From Thermocatellispora tengchongensis (GTDB taxonomy: Bacteria; Actinomycetota; Actinomycetes; Streptosporangiales; Streptosporangiaceae): a DNA stretch of 64,000 bases. The stretch covers positions 640,635-704,634 of the forward strand of contig NZ_JACHGN010000001.1 in NCBI RefSeq assembly GCF_014202315.1. The letters run 5' to 3'. Position 1 is the first letter of the stretch, and each line of letters starts with the position of its first letter. Positions 36,401-44,232 of this stretch are shown here, piece by piece. The notes under the pieces are model-generated. The model was given only the letters and a program-made list of their open reading frames with translations, was not told the DNA's origin and searched no databases. Both the position numbers and the translations under genes were made by a program.

Positions 36401-37432
36401 GGCCTTGGCGGTCTCGGCGGCCTCGGTGTCTTCGGCCTTGGTCGTCGCCTCGGGCTCGGTGGCTTCGGCCTCGGGGGTCGTCGCCTTCGCGTCCTCGGAC
36501 GGGGGCGTCTCGGGCTCGGGCGCCTCGGGTTCGGGCGTCTCGGGCTCGGTTGTCTTGTCCTCGGGCTCGGGGGCCGGGGTTGTCTGCTTCTCTGAGGTGT
36601 GGACGGTGGGGGAGGTGACGAGGGCGTCCAGGGAGCCGATGGCGCTGGCGGCGGTCCACTTGGACAGTTCGCGGCCGACCATCTCGCGGGCCAGTTCGCG
36701 GACGTCGGTCTCGCTGGTGTGCTTGTTGGCCACGACCGTGCCGTTGCGCATGATGGTCACGCGGTCGGTGGCGTGCAGGATCTCGTCGAGTTTGTGGCTG
36801 ATCAGGATGACCGTCTTGTTCTCGTCCCGCACCGCGCGGCGGAGGACCTCGAACAGGTCGTGGGACTCCTTCAGCGTCAGGACGGACGTCGGTTCGTCCA
36901 GGATCAGCAGGTCGGGGTCGCGGCGCAGGCACTTGATCAGTTCGACGCGTTGCCGTTCGCCGGTGGAGAGGTTCTCCACGCGGGCGTCGGGGTCGATGAC
37001 CAGGCCGTAGCGTTCGCCGACCTCGGCGACGATGCGCCGGGCCTTGTCGCGGTCCACCCTGCCGCGCTCGCCCAGCGTGACGTTCTCCCAGACCCGCATC
37101 GCGCCGACCAGGCTGAAGTGCTGGTGGACCATGGAGATGCCGAGCCCGGCGGCCACCAGGGGGTCGGTGATGCGCACCTGGTCGCCGTTGATGGAGATGT
37201 GACCGGAGTCGGGGGTGACCAGGCCGGTCAGGATCTTCATCAGGGTGCTCTTGCCCGCGCCGTTCTGCCCGAGCAGGCCGTGGATCTCGCCTCGCTGGAC
37301 GCTGAGGCACACCTCGTTGCAGGCCACGACCGAGCCGAAGCGCTTGGTGATGTCCGTCAGCTCGACCGCGGGGGCCGCGACCTCCCCGGTCGCGGCCCCG
37401 CCTGCGTCGTTACTTGCCGTCAACTGCCGCAT
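33488..37432 (-). CDS. BMP-type ABC importer ATPase with a giant acidic linker
   Basis: 1314 residues, against about 510 for normal NupO/YufO-type ATPases. NBD1 (about 22-257) has Walker A GQNGAGKST (55-63), signature LSTGERQ (155-161) and Walker B LLILDEPT (175-182). NBD2 (about 1068-1314) has LSGGNQQK and the family-typical AQPTRGLD. Between them lie about 810 residues almost free of hydrophobics and rich in Glu, Ala, Thr and Asp, built from nested repeats, with one basic Trp-containing patch at 536-553. The frame is intact. The normal job is powering import of the BMP-bound substrate; what the insert does is unknown. Confidence 0.88.
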   Translation of the reverse strand: MRQLTASNDAGGAATGEVAAPAVELTDITKRFGSVVACNEVCLSVQRGEIHGLLGQNGAGKSTLMKILTGLVTPDSGHISINGDQVRITDPLVAAGLGISMVHQHFSLVGAMRVWENVTLGERGRVDRDKARRIVAEVGERYGLVIDPDARVENLSTGERQRVELIKCLRRDPDLLILDEPTSVLTLKESHDLFEVLRRAVRDENKTVILISHKLDEILHATDRVTIMRNGTVVANKHTSETDVRELAREMVGRELSKWTAASAIGSLDALVTSPTVHTSEKQTTPAPEPEDKTTEPETPEPEAPEPETPPSEDAKATTPEAEATEPEATTKAEDTEAAETAKAAKAAKADEPETETAKADATDGGDTKAEDSDAKPAEAEATEAEATEATAEEAAASDGEGEAGEGEATEAEATEATDTKAKPAEITGAEDEATEPTVTETGTVGNEAEAAQPEDAENAPATPDEADASDSGNAGEPETAKAAPADTAAESTTAEAAQPEDTKPEDTKAEDSKPEDTKAEDSKPEDTKDTAQHRSPRSSWLRRFWRVSRRKGEDENKDNTEAEKAVVATAESQDTAAKDTESKAEAEDGKAEVAAAKDTDTATATATATATADKGAPSDGEDAETGGAEADHADGEGGEREATEPEATKVKDTEATETQATDTEATGTDAPDSQATDTEAKPADVTSPEGEATEAATETAAESTKAEGTAGETSEATTTEATTTEATPEDTATDAAQAESDKAEEPEAKPAEGTATNAEATTEEAAPSDGQGSEGEASEPEPAKAKDTEAKPAKATDTQATDTEATETQATETQATDTEAPGTEAPDSQATDTEAKPADVTSPEGEPTEATTTEAAAESTKAEDTDGGDTKAEDTKAEDTTGETSEATTTEASVTEATAEDTATDAAQTESDKAAGTEAKPAEGEGKGAEGTAATTEATEATEATATEAPAEGAETVATEATAGDTETTATEATTGDGETTATNATTGDGETTAADTTAEDTETTATDATTGDPETTATDATTGDGETNASGAAAEDAETASSEAAAAVEGAAATVAEGPAGDGPGEVRLRIVDAVATARDGRPLLRGLSLEVRAGEILGIAGVEGNGQAALGDLLSSLLDLDSGSVEVCGVKVRAGKPGAMHAAGVGVVPEDRHVSGCVLDMSVAENLVLADVGHVGKRGFVSPRTLRARAERLIEEFDISTPSPDQPMRLLSGGNQQKVVLARELAADPKVLVVAQPTRGLDVGAIEYMTERIYQAAKSGIAVLLMSTELEEILTLAHRIAVIHRGAIVGEMSRAEVDLERLGMMMGGQAA
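34301..34552 (-). repeat. Tandem 36-bp (12-residue) repeats, seven copies
   Basis: Within the ATPase insert, residues 961-1044 read as seven 12-residue units of the form xATTGDGETTAT (for example EATTGDGETTAT, NATTGDGETTAA, DATTGDPETTAT). The DNA copies are similar but not identical, indicating old slippage with later drift. The unit length keeps the frame. Confidence 0.8.
34902..34957. repeat. Direct repeat, copy A (56 bp identical)
   Basis: Identical to 35367-35422, 465 bases (155 codons) away. Flanking sequence is also related, so a block of about 155 residues of the linker was duplicated in frame; a more diverged third relative lies near 36145-36200. Confidence 0.85.
35367..35422. repeat. 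Direct repeat, copy B (56 bp identical)
   Basis: The partner of 34902-34957. Both encode a DSQATDTEAKPADVTSP-type segment of the linker. The exact 56-base identity suggests a recent event or ongoing homogenisation. Confidence 0.85.
35595..35640 (-). repeat. Hexanucleotide repeat coding a Thr-Ala run
   Basis: Consecutive CGGTCG-type hexamers encode alternating Thr-Ala (ATATATATA). Such tracts are prone to replication slippage, and a six-base unit preserves the frame. Confidence 0.75.
35843..35940 (-). repeat. 30-bp tandem repeats in the linker
   Basis: Three partial copies of a 30-base unit encode PEDTKAEDSK repeated. Adjacent to the basic patch at residues 536-553. Confidence 0.75.
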
Positions 37433-38468
37433 CGACGTCGAACTTTCCGTCGCCGATGTCCTTCATCAGCTGGTTGACCTTCGTCTGCTGGTCACCCTCG
37501 GGCTTGCAGATCTTCAGGGTCGGCACGGGGTCCTTGCCGATGATCCACTCGCGGGTGACGCCCATCTTCAACTGGCCCTTCTGGAAGTCCTGGAGGGCGG
37601 CGGCGAAGAAGGAGCCCGGGTTGAAGATGACCGAGATGTCGTACTTGATGGTGGTGTCCTGGCACCGGTCGGTGCCCGGGGTCAGCGTCATGACGCCGTC
37701 CTTGTTGGCCTCCTGGGTCACCGCGTCGGTGGCGCCGCCCAGGTAGGGGTAGACCAGCTTGACGCCCTTGGCCTTCTGCGCCGTGTACGCCTCCTTGGCC
37801 TTGGCCGAGTCCTCGAAGTCACCGGTGTAGGCCTTGAGCAGCTCGGCCTTGGGCACGACGGCCTTGATGCCGGCCTCGAACGCCTTGGCGGCCTGGATGG
37901 AGAAGTCCAGCTCGGGGCCGGTGATGTAGCCGGCCTTGGTGACGTCCTTGGCCTCCATGAGCAGGCCGGCGGCGTACCCGGCGGTGTACAGGGTCTGGTT
38001 GACCTTGTCCACCGACTGGGAGAACCACTTGGTCTGCTCGACGCCACCACCGCCGTTGACGTACCACTGGGTGTTCGCGCACACCGGCTCGGGGGCGGCG
38101 GCGAGGGCGTCCTTGAGCTCCTGGGCGCCGACCGCGATCAGGTCAACACGCTGGCGGCACAGGTTGCGCGCCTGGTTGGCGCCGTCGGCGACGTTGATCT
38201 TGTCGATCGTACGCATCTCCCAGCCGTTCGCGCGGGCGATCACGTTCGCCTCGTCCACGAAGCTCTGGAAGTACCCGTTGTCGTGCGTGTCGCCGTTGCT
38301 CAGCACGCCGATGACGACCTTGCCGTCACCGTTGACGTCCGGCTGCTGTCCCTTCTTGGCCGTGGCGGTGCTGGAGTTCCCGGACGTGTCATTGGTGCCA
38401 CACGCCGCGAGCAGCAGGGCCGGCGCGACGAAGATCGCGAGGGCGGCGGCTCGTGCTGAATTGTTCAT
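37410..38468 (-). CDS. BMP-family substrate-binding lipoprotein
   Basis: 352 residues. Signal peptide with lipobox LLAAC (Cys23), a Ser/Thr/Ala spacer, then the BMP/PnrA-like type I periplasmic-binding fold (VVIGVLSNGDTHDNGYFQ..., YTAGYAAGLLMEA). It captures the substrate outside the membrane and delivers it to the adjacent permeases. ATG 38468 has GGAAGG upstream. It overlaps the ATPase start by 23 bases. Known BMP cargoes are nucleosides; aromatic or other cargo is possible in this context. The 270 bases upstream hold only a short G/C hairpin and no gene. Confidence 0.88.
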   Translation of the reverse strand: MNNSARAAALAIFVAPALLLAACGTNDTSGNSSTATAKKGQQPDVNGDGKVVIGVLSNGDTHDNGYFQSFVDEANVIARANGWEMRTIDKINVADGANQARNLCRQRVDLIAVGAQELKDALAAAPEPVCANTQWYVNGGGGVEQTKWFSQSVDKVNQTLYTAGYAAGLLMEAKDVTKAGYITGPELDFSIQAAKAFEAGIKAVVPKAELLKAYTGDFEDSAKAKEAYTAQKAKGVKLVYPYLGGATDAVTQEANKDGVMTLTPGTDRCQDTTIKYDISVIFNPGSFFAAALQDFQKGQLKMGVTREWIIGKDPVPTLKICKPEGDQQTKVNQLMKDIGDGKFDVDAAVDGK

Positions 38469-38738
38469 CGCTTTTTTGCCTTCCAAAGGACTCGGGGGGT
38501 TAGTCCTGGTGCGACTCGGGTTGAGCCCCCCACTGGGCGTTCTGGACGTGGTTTCCACCGGTGCCGGCGACAGCGCCGCTGGGGCCGAACGGCGTCTGCC
38601 TCCGACGACGCATCCGAAAGACGCGCGACGGGTGCGTCGCGATGGCATGACAGTCCTCGACATTGAACACAGTCCGATATCGGTTTTTCATCACCGCCGT
38701 ATCGGAAGTCGCACTCCCAGGGCTCCACGGAGTTTCCG

Positions 38739-39095
38739 TCACTCTCTGTAGTCCTCGCGCGGCGGAGTGAAGATGTCGAGGATCCAGGTTTCTCCATGCT
38801 CGGCGTCGCCGATGAAGCGGCTGTCGCCGTGCAAGTAGCTCTTCGGTGCCCAGTAAACGTCACCTGGTTTGAGCAGGCGGCGCTCGTCGGAGCCGATACG
38901 GAAGTCAAGCTGGCCCTTTAGGATCATGCCGAATTGTTCGTTGTCGGGATGACAATCGTACGGCGTGGGGCCAGACCCTTCGCGAATACGCCATAGCGTA
39001 AGCATGAGGTCATCGCCCGTATATATACGGCGCTTGAACCCCGGCTTCACCTCCTTGAAGGCGCCGTCGTCGAATCGCCACACGTGCTCTGTCAT
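38739..39095 (-). CDS. Cupin-domain protein
   Basis: 118 residues forming a single double-stranded beta-helix. Cupin motif 1 is approximated by CHPDNEQFGMILKGQLDFRIG and motif 2 by PGDVYWAPKSYLHGD, giving candidate ligands His, Glu and His. Small cupins in catabolic operons act as isomerases, dioxygenases or ligand sensors. It lies 20 bases after the FadR-type gene. Confidence 0.82.
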   Translation of the reverse strand: MTEHVWRFDDGAFKEVKPGFKRRIYTGDDLMLTLWRIREGSGPTPYDCHPDNEQFGMILKGQLDFRIGSDERRLLKPGDVYWAPKSYLHGDSRFIGDAEHGETWILDIFTPPREDYRE

Positions 39096-39115
39096 CGGTG
39101 CTCCATAGTACGGGT

Positions 39116-39823
39116 TTAAACCATCCGGTCGATCATGGACTGTTCGACCTCATCTAGGTGTCTTTCGGTGTTTTGTGCGGCTATGTCCGGATCGCCGTCC
39201 CGGATGGCCTCCGCGATGCGCCGGTGCGCCAGGCACGACTCGGCGATCACGTCCCGTACGGCCGCGGCGTTGCTGCTGGAGTCGAGCAGGGTGCGGAACT
39301 CCTCGGAGGCGAACACGCCTTCCAGCACCTTGCCGTACAGCTCCCGCAGCGTGGGGTTGCCGCAGCAGCGCGCGATGGCCCCGTGGAAGAGCCGGTCGGC
39401 GTGCCGGAACTCCTCCAGCTCCATGTCCTCGGAGAAGATCGCGGCGATCCGCATCAGCTCCTCGCGCTCCCGGGGGCCGGCGCGTTCGGCGGCGAAGCGG
39501 GCGATGGACACCTCGATCACCCGGCGGCACTCGAACAGCTCGCGCACGCGGCTCTTGCGCGGGTCCACGCTCAGGCCGGGAAGCTGCTCGACCACGTGGA
39601 ACCGGTTGCCGACCTTGTGCACCCTGCCCAGGGCCACCAGGCTCCGCACGGCCTCCCGCACCGAGGTGCGCGCCACGCCGAAGTCCTCGCAGAGCGCGCG
39701 CTCGGAGGGCAACTGGGCGCCGGGGGCGAGGGCGCCCGACTCGATGCTCTCCAGCAGGGCGTCGCGCACCTCCTCCGAGACCATGCGCCGGGTGACGGGG
39801 CCGAACCGAGGGGTGGTCGTCAC
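39116..39823 (-). CDS. FadR-subfamily GntR regulator
   Basis: 235 residues: a GntR winged helix (about 10-75, LPSERALCEDFGVARTSVRE) and a helical FCD ligand domain with metal-binding His/Asp residues (RHADRLFHGAIA, HRRIAEAI). The GTG overlaps the stop of the VOC gene. It probably represses this unit until its carboxylate inducer binds. A matching candidate operator lies at 40367-40378. Confidence 0.86.
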   Translation of the reverse strand: MTTTPRFGPVTRRMVSEEVRDALLESIESGALAPGAQLPSERALCEDFGVARTSVREAVRSLVALGRVHKVGNRFHVVEQLPGLSVDPRKSRVRELFECRRVIEVSIARFAAERAGPREREELMRIAAIFSEDMELEEFRHADRLFHGAIARCCGNPTLRELYGKVLEGVFASEEFRTLLDSSSNAAAVRDVIAESCLAHRRIAEAIRDGDPDIAAQNTERHLDEVEQSMIDRMV

Positions 39824-40314
39824 GCTTGCGCGCCGCCGGTGAGGGCCGCGAACCTGCGCTGCTCGGCCGGGATGTCCAGCGGCCGGATGATCGCCTCGTG
39901 CTCCTCCTCGCCCCAGAACTCGGCCGGGACCAGCCACATGACCTCGAACTCCAGGCCGTCGGGGTCCTTGCCGTACAGGCTCTTGTTGGCCCCGTGGTCG
40001 CTGGCGCCGATCAGCGCGCCCTCGTCCCGCAGCCGCGTCTCGACCGCGGCCAGCTCCTCCAGCGTGGGCACCTCCCAGGCGATGTGGTAGAGGCCGACCG
40101 TCTGTCGCCCGGCGCGCGAGTCGCCCGCGCCGGAGCCGATCGTGAACAGGGCCAGGTCGTGGTGGTTGTCGGAGTCGGGGGCGCGCATGAACATGTACTC
40201 GCCGCCGGGCGCCTCGATGATCACCTTGAAGTCCAGCACCCGCTGGTAGAAATCCGCGGTGCGGCGCGCGTCGCGTACGTAGAGCACCGCGTGGTTCATG
40301 CGCGTGATCCCCAT
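39820..40314 (-). CDS. VOC-family protein, extradiol-dioxygenase-like
   Basis: 164 residues. The 2-His-1-carboxylate ligands of catechol-2,3-dioxygenase-type proteins are visible: His in RMNHAVLYV, His in GLYHIAWEV and Glu in GLEFEVMW, with a KDPDGLEFEV signature. It may open a dihydroxylated ring produced by the Rieske enzyme, or be a glyoxalase-like relative. First gene of the unit running to 30456. Confidence 0.82.
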   Translation of the reverse strand: MGITRMNHAVLYVRDARRTADFYQRVLDFKVIIEAPGGEYMFMRAPDSDNHHDLALFTIGSGAGDSRAGRQTVGLYHIAWEVPTLEELAAVETRLRDEGALIGASDHGANKSLYGKDPDGLEFEVMWLVPAEFWGEEEHEAIIRPLDIPAEQRRFAALTGGAQA

Positions 40315-40366
40315 GTGGCCTGTCTCCTAGGGGTGTGATTGGAGGGTTTAGGGAGTTAGTGGGCTG

Positions 40367-40378
40367 TTGGTCTGACAA
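40367..40378. promoter_or_regulatory. Candidate FadR-type operator
   Basis: TTGGT-CT-GACAA resembles the FadR-subfamily consensus TGGTnnnACCA and lies 53 bases upstream of the VOC-fadR unit in a stretch that is unusually AT-rich for this genome. Autoregulation by the encoded FadR-type protein is inferred. Confidence 0.45.
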
Positions 40379-40459
40379 TCAGATGGTAAGTTTGTCTGTT
40401 TGTCTAGTTCAAGGGTTGTGTCGGGATTTTCGGCGAATTAACAGGAGTTCACGGATTTT

Positions 40460-41671
40460 TCATGGGCCTCGCTGCGAGAAGACCTCAAGAAGTTCGCGCG
40501 CCGTGAGCGCGGTGCGCAATCGGTGCGCGGTCTCGGGGTCGAGCGGGTCGGCGCCGAGGAGCTGGCGGAGCTGCCCCACGCGGTAGCCCACCGAGTTGCG
40601 GTGCAGGTGCAGCATCTCGGCCACGCTGGCCCGGCTGCCCCGCGTGGCCAGCCAGGCGTCCAGGGTCAGCACCAGCTCCGGCCGGTCGAGTATCGGCCCG
40701 AGCTGCTGCTCCACGAACGCCTCCAGCCGGTCGGGCGGGACCGCCAGCAGCAACTGGGCCAGCCCCAGCTCCGAGTGCAGCAGCTCGGTCTCGCCCGTAC
40801 GCCGCCGCAGCAGCCCCAGCACCACCTCGGCGTCGCGGAAGGAGCGCGAGGTCTCGCGGGGGTCGGAGACGACCGGGCCCGTGGCGGCCAGCACGGTGCC
40901 GTCGCCGACCATGCCCTGCAGCCTGACCCTGATCCGGGTGATCTCGCGGCCGAGGTCGCCGGAGAGCACCGTCCAGCCCTTGCCCTCGTGCTGGTGCACG
41001 GGCATCTCCAGCCAGGACAGCGCAGTGGACCAGGTGCGCTGGTTGGGCCCATCGTAGGCGAACACGGCCGCGGCGTGCGGCTCGTCCAGGCGCAGGCCGA
41101 ACCGGGCCGCCGTGCGGGTCAGCTCGTCGGTGCCGCGCAGCGCGCCGAACCGCAGCTCGTCGATCAGCCGGCTGGCCGTCTCGGCGGTGGCGGTGGCCGC
41201 GGCGTCGCGGCGTACGGCGACGATGGCGACGGCGGTGGAGCACGCCTTGAGCAGGGTCAGCATGCGCTCGTCCACCGGCTCGGCCAGCAGCACCAGGCCC
41301 ACCCGGCGCTGCCCGGCCCACACCGCCAGCGCGCGGGCCGACCAGCCGTCCTCCAGCGTCACCGTCGGCGGCTCGGGCTCGGCGAAGATCCGCGCGACCT
41401 CGGCCGGGCTCATCACCGCGTCGCCGTCGTCGGTCGCGGCGAACACCCCGCCGTGCACCCCGATCAGCCGCGCGTCGCGTCCGGTCTCCTGGGAGATCCG
41501 TTCCAGCAGGGCGCGCCAGTCCTCCCCGCCCAGGGCCATCTGGTTCAGCGCGGCGGCCAGTTCGGCCGCGGTCGCGGGTGCCCGGCGGCGCGCCGCTCCG
41601 GAGCCGTCGCGGCGCCGGGCCGGCCGCGTGCCGGAGCGGCCGAGGTCACCTTCGACGCTCAGCCGGTCCAT
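40460..41671 (-). CDS. PucR/CdaR-family transcriptional regulator
   Basis: 403 residues from ATG 41671 (GGAGG four bases before it); a GTG at 41701 is the alternative. A GGDEF-like/GAF-like middle and the C-terminal PucR helix-turn-helix (TLDAWLATRGSRASVAEMLHLHRNSVGYR) are typical. PucR-type activators govern purine, sugar-acid or amino-acid catabolism. It is divergent from the M20 amidohydrolase gene, a likely target; the 96-97 bases between contain a small palindrome, GGCA-TTTAT-TGCC, at 41748-41760. Confidence 0.84.
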   Translation of the reverse strand: MDRLSVEGDLGRSGTRPARRRDGSGAARRRAPATAAELAAALNQMALGGEDWRALLERISQETGRDARLIGVHGGVFAATDDGDAVMSPAEVARIFAEPEPPTVTLEDGWSARALAVWAGQRRVGLVLLAEPVDERMLTLLKACSTAVAIVAVRRDAAATATAETASRLIDELRFGALRGTDELTRTAARFGLRLDEPHAAAVFAYDGPNQRTWSTALSWLEMPVHQHEGKGWTVLSGDLGREITRIRVRLQGMVGDGTVLAATGPVVSDPRETSRSFRDAEVVLGLLRRRTGETELLHSELGLAQLLLAVPPDRLEAFVEQQLGPILDRPELVLTLDAWLATRGSRASVAEMLHLHRNSVGYRVGQLRQLLGADPLDPETAHRLRTALTARELLEVFSQRGP

Positions 41672-41797
41672 CCACCCTCCCCGTCGTGCCTGGCCGTCCA
41701 CCCCGTGAGGCTAGCGGCAAACCTTCCCGAACATTGGTGCTTTCTAGGGCATTTATTGCCTTTTGCGGCATCTTGTGACTAACGTGACAATACGCTC

Positions 41798-42934
41798 ATG
41801 CATGATCAGACCAAGTCCGCGGCGCGTGCCGCGATCGACCGCGCCGCGGATCGCCTCCTCGCACTCAGCCATCGGCTGCACGCCCACCCCGAGCTGGGCT
41901 TCGAGGAGGTGCGCGCGAGCGCGTGGCTCGGCGAGGAGCTGACCGCCCACGGGTTCCGGGTCGAGGCGGGGGTGTGCGACCTGCCGACGGCGTTCGTCGC
42001 CACGGCGGGCAGCGGCCCGCTGGTGATCGGGATCTGCGCGGAGTACGACGCGCTGCCCGGCATCGGCCACGCGTGCGGGCACAACGTCATCGCCGGCGCG
42101 GCGGTGGCGGCGGGCATCGGGCTGGCCGAGGTCGCCGACGAGATCGGCGTCACGGTGAAGGTCATCGGCACGCCCGCCGAGGAGAACGGCGGCGGCAAGG
42201 TGCTGATGATCGAGCGCGGCGCGTTCGAGGGGCTGGACGCCGCGATGATGGTGCACCCGGCGCCGCGCGAGCGGCTGGACCCGCCGGTGCTCGCCCGCGC
42301 CCAGCTCCACATCGAGTACGAGGGCCGCCCGGCGCACGCCTCCGCGTGCCCCGAGGACGGGATCAACGCGGCCGACGCGCTCACCGTGGCCCAGGTCGCG
42401 ATCGGCCTGCTGCGCCAGCACGTGCCCGGCGACCAGCGCATCCACGGCATCGTCACCGAGGGCGGCCAGGTGCCGAACATCGTGCCCGCGCACACCTCGG
42501 CCGACTACTACGTGCGCGCGCCGGCGCTGGACGAGCTGGCGGTGCTGGAGAAGAGGGTGCGGGCCTGCTTCGAGGCGGGCGCCATCGCGACAGGCTCGCG
42601 CCTGACCATCACCTCGGCCTCGCCCGCCTACTCGCACTTCCGTCACGATGCGCCCCTGCTCGACCACTACCGGCGCAACGCGCTCGCGCTCGGCCGCGTC
42701 TTCCCGGAGGTCACGCCCGCAGACGACCGTACCGCCGCCTCCACCGACATGGCCAACGTCTCGCTGGTGGTGCCGTCCATACAGCCGCTCGTCTCCATCG
42801 ACTCGGGGTCGGTCGGTCAGCACCAGGCGGAGTTCGCCGAGTACGCAGTGCGGCCCGCCGCGGACCGCGCGCTCCTCGACGGCGGCATCGCGATGGCGTG
42901 GACCGGCATCGACCTCGCCCGCGCCCGCTCGTAG
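41798..42934 (+). CDS. M20-family amidohydrolase (AbgA/HipO-like)
   Basis: 378 residues. Metal-binding residues appear in AEYDALPGIGHACGHN, PAEENGGGK and MVHP, and the dimerisation insert is ARAQLHIEYEGRPAHAS. Relatives hydrolyse N-acyl amino acids or aminobenzoyl-glutamate, releasing the acyl group. Divergent from the PucR-type gene, which probably regulates it. A strong terminator follows. Confidence 0.87.
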   Translation: MHDQTKSAARAAIDRAADRLLALSHRLHAHPELGFEEVRASAWLGEELTAHGFRVEAGVCDLPTAFVATAGSGPLVIGICAEYDALPGIGHACGHNVIAGAAVAAGIGLAEVADEIGVTVKVIGTPAEENGGGKVLMIERGAFEGLDAAMMVHPAPRERLDPPVLARAQLHIEYEGRPAHASACPEDGINAADALTVAQVAIGLLRQHVPGDQRIHGIVTEGGQVPNIVPAHTSADYYVRAPALDELAVLEKRVRACFEAGAIATGSRLTITSASPAYSHFRHDAPLLDHYRRNALALGRVFPEVTPADDRTAASTDMANVSLVVPSIQPLVSIDSGSVGQHQAEFAEYAVRPAADRALLDGGIAMAWTGIDLARARS

Positions 42935-43037
42935 GGACGCCGCCTGGGCACGCTAGCGAAACTCCCACACCACCAGGCGGCACACCCTGTGCCATGGGCA
43001 CAAACCTGGATCACACGGCATGTGGCCGTGCACACGC

Positions 43038-43070
43038 AGGGCGCGACGGCCGGTCAAGCCGTCGCGCCCT
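43038..43070. terminator. Bidirectional terminator
   Basis: A 13-bp perfect stem (43038-43050 with 43058-43070, AGGGCGCGACGGC and its complement) with a seven-base loop, between the convergent M20 and membrane protein genes. It can serve both strands. Confidence 0.75.
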
Positions 43071-43091
43071 GTCCGGACGAGCCCGCCGAAC

Positions 43092-43586
43092 TCAGCGCTG
43101 GTCGCGCGGGCGGGGGGAGCCGGCGACGAGCCGGTCCTCCTGCGGCGGGGTGCGCATGCCGGGCACCGAGGGCGGCGCGGCCGGCGGCGCGGGCTGCGCC
43201 TCGGGGGCCGCGTACGCGTTGGGCGCGGGCCGCCCCTCGGCAGGGGCGGTGGGAGCCGTGGAGGCGGCGTGCTCGGCGTCCAGCTTGCGCTCCAGCTCCC
43301 GCTTCTCGTTCTCCAGGCGGCTCAACCGCTCGCGGGCGGCCGCGCGGTAGCGCGACTCCTCGCGGCGGCGCAGCAGCATCCGGCGTGCGCCCCGGCTCAC
43401 CATGGCGAGCCCGATGACGAAGACCAGCGCCGCTCCGGCGCCGGCCAGGAAGACCTCCAGGCGGTCCAGTTCGAAGACCCGGTCCAGCACCGTGACCGTG
43501 GTCATGGTGGCGGGAGAGTCGTCAGCGGAGATCAGCACCACCGCCGCGACCGCCGCGGCCATCAGGAGCAGTCCCAGCAGAACCAT
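43092..43586 (-). CDS. Membrane protein with coiled coil and Pro-rich tail
   Basis: 164 residues: hydrophobic helices at about 1-20 and 45-65, a basic coiled-coil stretch (RRREESRYRAAARERLSRLE, about 72-105) and a Pro/Ala-rich disordered tail. This layout occurs in many actinomycete proteins of unknown function (LapA-like/scaffold). It is a single-gene unit. Confidence 0.65.
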   Translation of the reverse strand: MVLLGLLLMAAAVAAVVLISADDSPATMTTVTVLDRVFELDRLEVFLAGAGAALVFVIGLAMVSRGARRMLLRRREESRYRAAARERLSRLENEKRELERKLDAEHAASTAPTAPAEGRPAPNAYAAPEAQPAPPAAPPSVPGMRTPPQEDRLVAGSPRPRDQR

Positions 43587-43862
43587 TCATCTCACTCCTC
43601 GCTTCTGCTTGTCACGCCGGCGGCGTGGGCAGGGTTGCCGGGCCGACTGCCCCGTTTCGCGTTACTTATTCGGGACGAGGAGCAGACCATCTCTTGAATC
43701 ACCTGGCGCGTCGGCCGCTTTATCGTCTGGCTGGGCCCTTCGTCGATTACGATCGGTCATCACCTTGCCCAGGCGGTCCCGCGTGGTCGGGTGTGGACCC
43801 CATAGTTTGACCCCCGGCCCGCCGGTGTGACCCGCGAGCCTTGAGTGACAGGAGAGCCGCAG

Positions 43863-44123
43863 ATGGCAAGGATGGGGCGATGGAGTGGCCCCGAGCCCGT
43901 CACTTCGGTCTGGCCACCCGACCGGTTCGAGGTTCGGTGCACCTTTCCTCCCCCGGACTTCACGTCGAGTGACCGGTTCCACTACCCGGAGTTCGCCTAC
44001 GAGCTGGCCCGCAGGCTCCGCGAGGGCGGCTACGCGCGGCAGATCCAGGTGATCCGGCTGAGCGACGGGGCGGTGCTGTTCGACCTCATGTCCGCCCGCG
44101 AGGTCCCGGTCGCGAACTGGTGA
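43863..44123 (+). CDS. Small hypothetical protein, 86 residues
   Basis: The ATG at 43863 has AGGAG eight bases upstream. The protein (MARMGRWSGPEPVTS...) has a Pro-rich start, a helical middle (YPEFAYELARRLREGGYAR) and a beta segment (QIQVIRLSDGAVLFDLM). No family is recognised. It lies 110 bases before the pentapeptide-repeat gene on the same strand. Confidence 0.65.
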   Translation: MARMGRWSGPEPVTSVWPPDRFEVRCTFPPPDFTSSDRFHYPEFAYELARRLREGGYARQIQVIRLSDGAVLFDLMSAREVPVANW

Positions 44124-44232
44124 CCCATGGCGGCGCGATCCGGGGCTCGCCGATAGAATCACGGCGAACTCCGGGCGGCGTCGCATTCGGGGGGAATCTC
44201 GATCTCGGGGGAGATTGCGAGCACACCGTCAC

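Noticed and set aside
33572..36595. A 1007-residue + strand open frame, Gly/Leu/Arg rich, opposite the ABC ATPase insert
   Set aside because: It is the antisense image of the repetitive Glu/Ala/Thr codons in a GC-rich genome; no ribosome site, domains or sensible start.
38469..38738. Possible purine-type riboswitch in the leader of the BMP lipoprotein gene
   Set aside because: Only a six-base G/C stem with a long loop is visible and no conserved riboswitch core was recognised.
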